Source: Xylocopilactobacillus apicola (GTDB lineage: Bacteria; Bacillota; Bacilli; Lactobacillales; Lactobacillaceae). Taken from it: 64,000 nt of DNA. The position numbers and the translations under genes were made by a program. The notes under the pieces are model-generated. The model was given only the letters and a program-made list of their open reading frames with translations. It was not told the origin of the DNA and searched no databases. This document shows, piece after piece, positions 10,824-19,111 of the stretch. The stretch is from NCBI RefSeq assembly GCF_033095985.1, contig NZ_AP026802.1:1364001-1428000 (forward strand), written 5' to 3'. Each line of letters begins with the position of its first letter. The first letter of the stretch is position 1.

Positions 10824-11487
10824 AGCAGTTGAGAACTTTAACGAATTATCCGCATCTTGGCTTAACGATGTTGACGTCCATTGTGCTGCCCACCTCGAAA
10901 ATGATCGGCTGATCATTCCCTTAATTGCGGGAACCGTTCAAGGAGTAACCGATCAAATTAAAGATCTAACGAAAAAAGCCTTGGCAGCGCAGATTAAACC
11001 AGAAGTAATTGTCGAAGTTATCTATCAATTGGCACCCGTCGCCGGAATTCTGCGCGTTAAAGCCGCTTTAAGCGAAATTCAGCAAGTTTTTGACGAAGAA
11101 AATCTGACGTTACCGCCAATTCTAGTTGAAGAAGATCCCGAATTCGGAGCAAAGGTTCAGGCTGAGATTTACGGAACAGAGATTAAGAATTTGCTGAAAG
11201 ATTTACCTGCGAAAGCTGGAAATTTCATTCCGCAAGCTTTGACCGAACATTTCTTCAACGATTTTTATGGCCGCAAAGTCCTCAGTGTCAAAGAGCGTGA
11301 ACGCTACGAACTGCTCGCGCTAATTACCTTAAACGTTGATTTTCAAATTAAAGCTCATGCTCGCGGCAGTCTTAAAGCTGGCAATTCAGAAGCCGAACTG
11401 ATCTGGTCAGTAATTCAGCTTTTGCCATATGTCGGCTTCCCTTTCGTTGTCAACAGCGTTCAAATCATTCATCAGGCCGCAAATTAA
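10813..11487 (+). CDS. Carboxymuconolactone decarboxylase-like protein lacking the CxxC motif
   Basis: 224 residues, apparently two CMD/AhpD-like helical repeats. The second contains LITLNVDFQIKAHARGSLKAG and ends with the family-like LLPYVGFPFVVNSV. The redox CxxC of AhpD-type proteins is absent; the only Cys is near residue 24 (VHCAA). That argues against peroxiredoxin-reductase activity and for a decarboxylase-like or non-redox role. It has AAAGGAG upstream and is coupled to the amidohydrolase, a common pairing in aromatic or lactone catabolic clusters. Confidence 0.8.
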   Translation: MNNEAVENFNELSASWLNDVDVHCAAHLENDRLIIPLIAGTVQGVTDQIKDLTKKALAAQIKPEVIVEVIYQLAPVAGILRVKAALSEIQQVFDEENLTLPPILVEEDPEFGAKVQAEIYGTEIKNLLKDLPAKAGNFIPQALTEHFFNDFYGRKVLSVKERERYELLALITLNVDFQIKAHARGSLKAGNSEAELIWSVIQLLPYVGFPFVVNSVQIIHQAAN

Positions 11488-11488
11488 A

Positions 11489-11520
11489 AAAGCACTCCGA
11501 ATCTGAAGTGCTTTTTTTAA
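11489..11520. terminator. Bidirectional terminator between convergent genes
   Basis: AAAAAAGCACT and AGTGCTTTTTTT form a stem with T-runs in both orientations. It lies between the CMD-like gene (+) and the HAD gene (-). Confidence 0.85.
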
Positions 11521-11521
11521 C

Positions 11522-12208
11522 TCATAGAATTAAATCTGGTAATTCACCTAAATTAGCAACTTGATAAGTACAAAGATTAGAATCTGGCACTGGCGCATGC
11601 GAGGGATTCAACCAACAACTATCAATTTCGTAATTGTAAGCCCCAAGGACGTCCTCTCCGTATGTATCACCAACCATCAATACCTGTTTTTTATCTGCGC
11701 AATGAAGATCACTTAAAATCAGATCGAAAAATTCTTTCCGTGGTTTTAAAGTTTGAACTCTTTGAGAAGTATAAACGTCCTTTAAAAATGGAGCGAGCTT
11801 AGAAGCTGCAACTCTAGCCGCTTGCGTATCTTGCTTTCCATTAGAAGCTGCATAGATATCACATTCTTCACTTAACTTTTGACAACAAGAAACCGCGCCT
11901 TCAGTCGGAGTGGTTTCTTTTTTTTGCATGTTTTGAAATCTTTCATCTAATTCTTTAGCCGAAACCCCGCAATTTTGTAAAAAAGGTAAATCAAAACGAT
12001 TATCAAAAACATCGGAAAACTTGATCGCCCCTTTTCCAGCCTGAGCCCAAAGCCGGTGATTATTACTAATAAAAGTATTATATTGCTCATCAGTTGCTGC
12101 AAGATCGACACTCGCCAACAATTCACTAAACATTTTCCGCCAAGTTCCATCGCTTTCTAGCGTAAGCAATGTATCATCAATATCAAAAAGCACTATTTTA
12201 TATTTCAT
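11522..12208 (-). CDS. HAD family hydrolase (YjjG-like)
   Basis: 228-residue HAD phosphatase. Motif I is FDIDDTLL and motif IV is MVGDTYGEDVLGA; the motif II Ser/Thr lies around YAASNGK. It resembles YjjG-type pyrimidine 5'-nucleotidases, which act on modified or non-canonical nucleotides (family knowledge). The ATG at 12208 is chosen because GAAAGGAAAA lies 4-5 nt upstream; the upstream TTG in frame has no site. It follows the SLC13-type permease closely and may share its transcript. Confidence 0.88.
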   Translation of the reverse strand: MKYKIVLFDIDDTLLTLESDGTWRKMFSELLASVDLAATDEQYNTFISNNHRLWAQAGKGAIKFSDVFDNRFDLPFLQNCGVSAKELDERFQNMQKKETTPTEGAVSCCQKLSEECDIYAASNGKQDTQAARVAASKLAPFLKDVYTSQRVQTLKPRKEFFDLILSDLHCADKKQVLMVGDTYGEDVLGAYNYEIDSCWLNPSHAPVPDSNLCTYQVANLGELPDLIL

Positions 12209-12226
12209 CGATTTTCCTTTCAAATA

Positions 12227-13642
12227 TCACTTTAATAATCCTGTTAACTGCCAAATTGGCACACTTAATTCAAAAATTATCATACAAATTCCAATATACA
12301 TAAACGAATACTTTCGAACATCTTTATATTCAATTAAATAATTATCAGTCGCCGCTTCTGCTGCATCAATCCCCATCTGATTGTACGACATATGCCAAGT
12401 TTGCGAAATTATCAGAGTAATGAACAAAATAATAAATGAACTTATTCCCGCCTGAGCGCACGATTTCGCAAAAATTGCATAAAAAATACTCATACAAGCC
12501 ACTTCTGAAACGACAAATGTTCTAACAATCACCACCAGAAGACAAAGAACTGGAATAAAGATAAAAATATTATTAACAATCGGACCTAATGTAGGCGCCA
12601 AAGTCTTTGCCAGCCAAGTATCAATGTGCAAAAAAGTTAGTAATTTGGCTGTTGACATAAAACCAGTAATTAAAATTATCATATCCCAACTAATTTTACT
12701 CTTAAATTCCTTCGTTGATAAAGTACCTTGAACCAAGAAAGCACACAAAGCCACAATTCCTACTAAATATGACGGAACATTTAGCAATGGACCAAAAATC
12801 CAGAAAAATAAGGAAAAAATTAAAACTACAACTGCAAATTTTTCATTTTTAGTCATTTTACCTAAATCTTTGGTTCGCCGCGAATTAGTTACCTGTTGAC
12901 CCGCTTGATCGCCTTTAAACATTCTTAGTAAAATAACATAAAAAACACCAACGATTAAAATTAACCAAGGTGCTGTATTAGCTAAATAACTCCCAAAATT
13001 TAGTTTAGGACTTGTGACCATTCCAATGATAATAGCAGCAGAAGTCCCACCTGTACTAAATGCCAAACCAGCAATATAACCTGAAATATACATCGCTAAA
13101 TAAAGTGCGATTGACTCTTTAGAAGACTTTTGATAGCCGTACTCTTTAGCGATTACAACCGCAAAAGAAGCTAATAGGGTCATCTTAGCCGTTACGCTAG
13201 GAATTAACGGGCTTAAAACCAAGCCCGTGATAAAAATTGCCGTTACTTGACCATTGATTGTGTCGGGAAAAATGGAAAAAACTTTGTTCGTTAGACGATT
13301 AAGCACCCCTGAATTAATCACTCCGGCAGAAAAGCCAAAAATTCCCAATAAATTCCAGAAAAAAGTATCGCCAAATAAGCTAAAAACTTCCGAAAATTTA
13401 CCAACGCCTACGACGACCATTAGCATTAATCCTAAAATGATTACTACATAATCAGCTACAAAATGAATCATCATAAAAACGATAATTAGCAAAAATACGC
13501 CCAAAAAATTCATTGCTGGACGAGATAATCCTGGAAAAGTTGGGATTACAAAGAAAAGACACGGCAAAAGACACAAAAAAATTTTTAATACTAATTTTAA
13601 AATTTTGCCCCATCTATAATTACTATTTTCGATCTTAAACAC
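12227..13642 (-). CDS. SLC13/DASS-type anion permease
   Basis: 471-residue polytopic membrane protein with about 11-12 hydrophobic helices. Features of the divalent anion:Na+ symporter/citrate-succinate family include the re-entrant-like segments around PLIPSVTAKMT and GLAFSTGGTSAA and a late SEVACMSIFYAIFA. It would import di- or tricarboxylates such as malate, citrate or succinate; the substrate is not determinable. The predicted start is GTG at 13642, with AAGGGA just upstream. The HAD gene follows in the same direction. Confidence 0.82.
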   Translation of the reverse strand: MFKIENSNYRWGKILKLVLKIFLCLLPCLFFVIPTFPGLSRPAMNFLGVFLLIIVFMMIHFVADYVVIILGLMLMVVVGVGKFSEVFSLFGDTFFWNLLGIFGFSAGVINSGVLNRLTNKVFSIFPDTINGQVTAIFITGLVLSPLIPSVTAKMTLLASFAVVIAKEYGYQKSSKESIALYLAMYISGYIAGLAFSTGGTSAAIIIGMVTSPKLNFGSYLANTAPWLILIVGVFYVILLRMFKGDQAGQQVTNSRRTKDLGKMTKNEKFAVVVLIFSLFFWIFGPLLNVPSYLVGIVALCAFLVQGTLSTKEFKSKISWDMIILITGFMSTAKLLTFLHIDTWLAKTLAPTLGPIVNNIFIFIPVLCLLVVIVRTFVVSEVACMSIFYAIFAKSCAQAGISSFIILFITLIISQTWHMSYNQMGIDAAEAATDNYLIEYKDVRKYSFMYIGICMIIFELSVPIWQLTGLLK

Positions 13643-13688
13643 TTCCCTTAATTTTCTTGTAAAAGATAATTATATTATATTTTTTAAT

Positions 13689-16600
13689 CTATTGGTGTCC
13701 TTGATTTAAAATAGATATTAGTCCATCTTTTACTTTTAAATTATGTCTTGCCAAGAATTCAGCTGGAAATTTCTGTTTTGCTCGATTTAAACGTTTGGGC
13801 ACCAAACCAGCTTTAGCTGCGCGTCGATACAAAATGTACTCAACTGGCGAATCTTTCACCCAAAATTTAATTTTTGCAGCCAAAAGCTCCTCTAAGGAGT
13901 GATAATCACTATCAGGCAATATTAGAACTGGGCAGGGAATTCGAAATAATCCATTTTTCCAAACCAGTAGGCGATATCCAAAATCTTGAGCAAAAACCGC
14001 AAATAACTCCGGAGTCCAACTGTACTCAATTCGGGGGAGTCCACGGAAATCTAAACCTGATAAAGACCTCAACGCAACAAAATCTCGATTTTCAAATAGC
14101 TCATTAAGCCGAACTTGAACGGCTCGATCAATTAAAGAATTTCTAATTATTTTATTTTTATTTACAAAACAGTCTTTAGCTACGTAAATCAAGTCAGATT
14201 TCTTTAAATAGTTACTATAATTAAGATTCCAATTACGCTCACTCATTCCCGCCTCCAAGATGGCTTTCTTGAGCTCATAGAGTGTTATTTTATTTTCACC
14301 CAATTCAGAGAAATAATTTGACCATAATTCGCTTGTTTCTCTTTTTAAATTAGGAATAGATTTTTTTCGCATTATAAAATCAAATCCAATTACATCAAGA
14401 TCTAGTTGCAAGTATTTAATGAAACTTAACAGGGCTTTTTTACTATTAATTCTCGTCAGATCGACTTGCACCGCACAATTATCTTGATAAAATTGATAAA
14501 CCGACTTGGTAAATAAAATCGGCTTTTTAGCTAATTCTCGATTTAGATATTTCGTTAATTCAGCCCCATACAATTTTTTGGCAAGTTTTAAATCAATCCA
14601 AAATATATTCGGAGAATCAATAACGATAGCTGGATTCTTTCCCACTTCTTGTTGAACAGTATAATTAGCCCAACCAAATCTCTGCTTCAACTCCTTGATT
14701 CGCGTTGGTTTAGTTTGTGCCTTAAGAAATGTAACCATTTGTTCACCAATCGATAAAGGAGTTGTCCCCGCAGCAAAAATATCATTGTTACGCCCTAATG
14801 AATACACAAATTCTTTTGGAAATAATCTCTGAAAAACTTGATAAAATTCATCAGACGTCATTTGACTTGGTAAATCATTTTTTAACTGTTCATATAGCCA
14901 CACATCCCGCACAAATGGATAACCATTGCTGAAATGCTCCTCCAATAGTGACTTTGCCCGCCAAAAAGGAACCAAATCGTAATTATCTTTTTCGAAAAAC
15001 TTATATTTACCCTTCCCGATTGGTATAAAACAAGGGCGATTAGTAAGCATTACTTGAAACAAGTGATAACTAGAAAACACTGGCGAACCCAGGTTTTCTT
15101 TACTCCAAGCATTAATAGATTTGTATGTAGATTGATCGGATTTAATTTCTTCTATCTTAAAAGCCTGGCAATACAGCTTAACAACACCATGCTGGTTCCC
15201 GGGTTTAAGCGGAATAACTTGTGTTTCATCTGAGGATCTCTGATAGTTTAACCGTTTTAACAATCGATTGATCGTAGATTCTTTTAGTTTTAAGTGCTTC
15301 TTGTCAAAGACTTCTGTAAAATCTCTATAATCGTGTATGAAACCGTCCTTTAAATTTTCATCAATTAAACTTTCCAAATAGTCTAGAAAATCACTACTTG
15401 TAAACCACAATCTTTGAAGTTTTAAGTTATGTTTTAAAATCGTATTATTGATTAACAATGAAAATTCCGGTCTAACATATTGTTCTAATTCAATTTGTTC
15501 ACCGTTTGTTTCCATTAAAAATTTTAAAGTTAATCGAGATTGTTCCCACCATTCGATAAATTGTCGTTTTAATTTTTGTTCAATTTGTCTTACCCGTTCA
15601 CGAGTCGTATGCCACTTTTGTCCCAAAGCTTCCAATGTTGCTGGTTTCGATGACATCAACCGTTCGGTGAAAATTATGTGAGAACGTTCATCAAGATCTT
15701 TAAGAAAACCAGCAAGACAACTATCAAGTGAACCCGGAACTAAATGGTTTAATAAAATCCAAGTGTTTGCTAATAATTCGTCAGTTAAACCATCAAATTT
15801 TTGAGGTAAATATTTAGCTATAATATTTTTTAGTTTCATCAACTGTTCATCAGAGATCTTTTTCTTTTTCCTAAAAGAAAAAGATGAGCCAAGTTGAGCC
15901 AAGTTTATTATTCTTGGATTTTTCTTAGTCGCGCCAAGAGAGCTTAAACGAGCTAAATAGTTGCTTGTAGAAATTTCAAATCCTTCATTGTACGAAAATA
16001 ATTTATCAGAAAAAGGTAATAACGGTAAAAATACTGGCGACAAAAGATCAAGCGAGTTATTTCTTTCTTCGTTAAAATATTTCAACTGTCTTTCGACATA
16101 CTCCATTTTCTTCGAAGTTAGATGGCAACTCTTAAAAACCTTGGATAAACTATCACTGGTAATCTGATCAAGACTAGTGATCCCCAAATTATCAAAAGCC
16201 TTAAGAAGGGCCTTATCTTTAGCTGGATCAAATAAATTGGTCAACGGAAATTCTTTCTTTTTATCTTCTTGGTCATCAGGATTCATAAGAAAACTTATTT
16301 CTGCTAAAATCCGTTCAGCGATAAGTTTTTGTTTATTGATCCCAATACCTGGTGCTCGATAAACTGCTTTCAACTTATCCCAAGTCAGTTCATCTAAATA
16401 ATCAACTCCAACTTTCGCAAAATTATTAATGATTAATTTTTGACGTATAGGATCAAAAATCCGATTAATCCTTTGATGACTATCTATTGGAAAAATATAG
16501 CTTAAGTCAGTTAATCGAGAAAGGATTAGCTTCTTTTCAGGGTTTATTTTTGATTTTTCATTTAACAAATCGACCGGTGTAGCCACCTTAATATGAGATT

Positions 16601-17060
16601 TATGACAAATCTGCAGTAATCGATCCATCGTTATTTCATCGATTAAAGTAACTTGATTTAAAACCAGGCCAAACAAACATTGATAAGAAGATAATTTATT
16701 AAAACTTTTTAATTTTAATAAAGGATGATCGCTTAAATCAATCGGTCGCGGATCCATAACAACCCAGGTATCTCGTTCCCACTCAAAGTCGCTAAATAAT
16801 TCTTGAACCCCTTCTGCTCTGACAACAATTCCAAACAAGCCCAAAAGCAAAGCTGTTTCTTTAAACGCTTGTCGATCAGAAAAATAATGATCCCAAATTT
16901 GATCAAGTGAAAACCAAAATTGTTTATTTTTCTCATCAAAATTTAGCTCAATCTTAATAGCCAGACGCATGGTAATAAAAACATCTAGCCAATGATCAAC
17001 TTGTTGTTTTGTCCAAAAATTTGGAAAAAAAGCTCCTTCTTGCAATCCTTCTTCCACCAT
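13689..17060 (-). CDS. Large protein with sigma-70 region 4-like HTH and helix-hairpin-helix-like repeats
   Basis: 1123 residues; no single family recognised. Helical modules near 205-255 (including LDELTWDKLKAVYRAPGIG) and 285-330 resemble RNA polymerase alpha-CTD or helix-hairpin-helix units. A sigma-70 region 4-like helix-turn-helix lies near 460-505 (TLEALGQKWHTTRERVRQIE). Further winged-helix-like pieces follow (about 640-700, with IPIGKGKYKF, and 770-830). No nuclease or ATPase motif was seen. The ATG at 17060 overlaps the preceding stop as TGATG and has AAAAGGGA upstream, so it is translationally coupled to the 2-hydroxyacid dehydrogenase. It probably binds DNA or RNA polymerase (inference). 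Confidence 0.75.
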   Translation of the reverse strand: MVEEGLQEGAFFPNFWTKQQVDHWLDVFITMRLAIKIELNFDEKNKQFWFSLDQIWDHYFSDRQAFKETALLLGLFGIVVRAEGVQELFSDFEWERDTWVVMDPRPIDLSDHPLLKLKSFNKLSSYQCLFGLVLNQVTLIDEITMDRLLQICHKSHIKVATPVDLLNEKSKINPEKKLILSRLTDLSYIFPIDSHQRINRIFDPIRQKLIINNFAKVGVDYLDELTWDKLKAVYRAPGIGINKQKLIAERILAEISFLMNPDDQEDKKKEFPLTNLFDPAKDKALLKAFDNLGITSLDQITSDSLSKVFKSCHLTSKKMEYVERQLKYFNEERNNSLDLLSPVFLPLLPFSDKLFSYNEGFEISTSNYLARLSSLGATKKNPRIINLAQLGSSFSFRKKKKISDEQLMKLKNIIAKYLPQKFDGLTDELLANTWILLNHLVPGSLDSCLAGFLKDLDERSHIIFTERLMSSKPATLEALGQKWHTTRERVRQIEQKLKRQFIEWWEQSRLTLKFLMETNGEQIELEQYVRPEFSLLINNTILKHNLKLQRLWFTSSDFLDYLESLIDENLKDGFIHDYRDFTEVFDKKHLKLKESTINRLLKRLNYQRSSDETQVIPLKPGNQHGVVKLYCQAFKIEEIKSDQSTYKSINAWSKENLGSPVFSSYHLFQVMLTNRPCFIPIGKGKYKFFEKDNYDLVPFWRAKSLLEEHFSNGYPFVRDVWLYEQLKNDLPSQMTSDEFYQVFQRLFPKEFVYSLGRNNDIFAAGTTPLSIGEQMVTFLKAQTKPTRIKELKQRFGWANYTVQQEVGKNPAIVIDSPNIFWIDLKLAKKLYGAELTKYLNRELAKKPILFTKSVYQFYQDNCAVQVDLTRINSKKALLSFIKYLQLDLDVIGFDFIMRKKSIPNLKRETSELWSNYFSELGENKITLYELKKAILEAGMSERNWNLNYSNYLKKSDLIYVAKDCFVNKNKIIRNSLIDRAVQVRLNELFENRDFVALRSLSGLDFRGLPRIEYSWTPELFAVFAQDFGYRLLVWKNGLFRIPCPVLILPDSDYHSLEELLAAKIKFWVKDSPVEYILYRRAAKAGLVPKRLNRAKQKFPAEFLARHNLKVKDGLISILNQGHQ

Positions 17061-18022
17061 CAATATCCCTTTTCCAAATCAATTTTATTGACAGGCAAAT
17101 TCCCATCAATTTTAAAATGTTTTAAATTTATTGCGAAAACCTTAAGCATATCAGCAGTATATTCACGATAAATCGCTGAAATATGCGGCATGATTAAAAC
17201 TTGCTCCATCTGCCAAAGCGGATTATCTTTGAACAAGGGCTCGGGATCAGTTACATCAAGTGCTGCAGCGCTAATTTGTTTTTGATTTAGTGCTTGAATT
17301 AAATCGGCAGTATTAGTACTTTGACCCCGTCCAACATTGATAAACATTGGTTTGGCTGTTAACTGATCAAAAAAATCTCTGTTGAAAAAATTTTCAGTAA
17401 ATTTAGTCAAGGGCATTGTATTAACAACAATATCTACATTTTTAATGTCAGGTAGAAACGATTCTGAGCTTAAAGTTTTGTCAAAATTTTTCGCTGGATG
17501 TCCGTTATGATTAATGCCAATTATTTTTGTTTGAAAGGCTTTTAGAAGCTTCGCCGTTTGCTCACCGATTGAACCAGTCCCAAAAATTGCAACTTGCTTT
17601 TGAATCAATGTATCAGAAATAAATGATGGTTTATTCCAGCTTTTTTGCCGAGCGGAATAGTTTAAAGCACGATAGTGTCCCAAAATCATTCCAATAATCG
17701 TCTCTGCAATTGGTTCAGCATGTAATCCTTTTAAAGTAGTTAACGAAATTTTGTTAGACTTTATCTCGTTTAAGGGCAAATAATCGATACCAGCTGATAA
17801 AGCTTGAATCCAACGCAAATGAGATTTGGGACAAGATAAAATTTTAGCTAACAATTTCTGATCATATCCAAGCATTACTTCGATTTGTGCTAATTCATTT
17901 TCGCTTACTGTTTGATCGTAAAACTGATTATTTCTAAAAAATTCATTATTTTTAAATTCATCTGCAATTTTCAGGGGATCAAAAATATCCTTTGGTGCAG
18001 CAACTAATATTTTCACAATCAA
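17060..18022 (-). CDS. D-isomer-specific 2-hydroxyacid dehydrogenase
   Basis: 320-residue NAD-dependent dehydrogenase reducing 2-keto acids or oxidising D-2-hydroxyacids. The nucleotide-binding motif is IFGTGSIGEQTA. The catalytic triad is visible: Arg in NVGRGQ, Glu in DVTDPEPL and His in MPHISAIY. The N-terminal part is typical of the ghrA/phosphoglycerate dehydrogenase-like subgroup. Its stop overlaps the ATG of the giant HTH protein by one base. The reason for pairing a metabolic enzyme with that protein is not evident. Confidence 0.92.
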   Translation of the reverse strand: MIVKILVAAPKDIFDPLKIADEFKNNEFFRNNQFYDQTVSENELAQIEVMLGYDQKLLAKILSCPKSHLRWIQALSAGIDYLPLNEIKSNKISLTTLKGLHAEPIAETIIGMILGHYRALNYSARQKSWNKPSFISDTLIQKQVAIFGTGSIGEQTAKLLKAFQTKIIGINHNGHPAKNFDKTLSSESFLPDIKNVDIVVNTMPLTKFTENFFNRDFFDQLTAKPMFINVGRGQSTNTADLIQALNQKQISAAALDVTDPEPLFKDNPLWQMEQVLIMPHISAIYREYTADMLKVFAINLKHFKIDGNLPVNKIDLEKGY

Positions 18023-18061
18023 CCTCCATTCATAATATTCTTAAATATATTATACCTAAAC

Positions 18062-18116
18062 CTAAATCAAAAAAGCACCTCTCACCTTTATTCAGGATCA
18101 AAATGCTTTTTAACAC
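18062..18116 (-). terminator. Probable terminator after nrdF
   Basis: The minus strand has AAAAAGCATTTTGATCCT and, after a spacer, AGGTGCTTTTTTG. The short complementary arms flank a large loop and end in a T-run just after the nrdF stop. The stem is weak. Confidence 0.45.
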
Positions 18117-18121
18117 TTAAA

Positions 18122-19102
18122 TCAAGACTTCCCAATTTCATAATCATCATCACTCATTGGCTTAACTTCACCCAAAAGATAACCATTGCCCACTTGGGAA
18201 AAGAAATCATGGTTTGAAGTTCCCGTCGAAATTCCGTTCATCACAATGGGATTAACATCACTAGCGGTATCAGGAAACAATGGATCCTGTCCCAAGTTCA
18301 TTAAAGCTTTATTAGCGTTATAACGCATAAAAGTTTTTACTTCTTCCTGCCAGCCTATTTCTTGATACAAAGCATCTGCGTATTTTTCCTCAATTTCATA
18401 CAACTCATACAGAAGATCATACATCCAATCTTTTAATTCTTGTTGACGTTGATCAGATTGCTCCTTATAGCCTTGTTGGAACTTATAACCAATGTAGGTT
18501 CCATGAACAGATTCGTCTCTTAAGATCAGTTTAATAATCTCTGCCACATTTGCCAACTTATTGTTGCCTAAATAGTAAAGGGGCGTATAAAAGCCGGAAT
18601 AAAATAGAAACGATTCAAGAAAAACACTTGCAACTTTTTTCTTAAGTGGTTCATCGTTTTTATAAATTTCATTAATGCGCTCAGATTTTTGCTGTAGATT
18701 GGGATACGTATCAGTCCAGGCAAAAATTTCTTCAATTTCTGTTGGCGTATTGAGTGTTGAAAATATCGAAGAATAACTCTTTGCATGAACACTTTCCATA
18801 AATTGAATATTATTAAGAACAGCAGTTTCCTGCGGCGTTCGTACATTTTGACGCAACATTGCCATTCCTGATTCCGATTGAACCGTATCCAAAAGTGTGA
18901 GCCCCCCAAAAACATGTCCAACAAGCGTATGTTCTTCTGAGGTCAAAGTCCGCCAATCTGCTAAATCATTAGAGAGCGGGATCCTGGTATCCAGCCAAAA
19001 CTGCTCAGTCAGCTTCTCCCAAGTTTCTTTGTCAACTGCATCTTCAACATCGTTCCAATTAATTGCACTGTAATAAGTTTTTTCTTGATCTAATTCTGGC
19101 AT
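18122..19102 (-). CDS. nrdF: Class Ib ribonucleotide reductase small subunit NrdF
   Basis: 326 residues. It carries the dimetal-tyrosyl radical cofactor that starts NDP reduction. Ligands are visible in family order: Asp in LLDTVQSE, Glu and His with the radical Tyr in FMESVHAKSYSSIF, Glu in LESFLFYSGF, and Glu/His in LRDESVHGTYIG. It is the last gene of nrdHIEF, 9 nt after nrdE, with a ribosome site in the spacer. The C-terminal tail should dock into NrdE. Confidence 0.97.
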   Translation of the reverse strand: MPELDQEKTYYSAINWNDVEDAVDKETWEKLTEQFWLDTRIPLSNDLADWRTLTSEEHTLVGHVFGGLTLLDTVQSESGMAMLRQNVRTPQETAVLNNIQFMESVHAKSYSSIFSTLNTPTEIEEIFAWTDTYPNLQQKSERINEIYKNDEPLKKKVASVFLESFLFYSGFYTPLYYLGNNKLANVAEIIKLILRDESVHGTYIGYKFQQGYKEQSDQRQQELKDWMYDLLYELYEIEEKYADALYQEIGWQEEVKTFMRYNANKALMNLGQDPLFPDTASDVNPIVMNGISTGTSNHDFFSQVGNGYLLGEVKPMSDDDYEIGKS

Positions 19103-19111
19103 TGTCTCTCC

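Noticed and set aside
13874-14107. 77-residue plus-strand ORF within the large HTH gene
   Set aside because: Shadow frame of the well-formed minus-strand gene.
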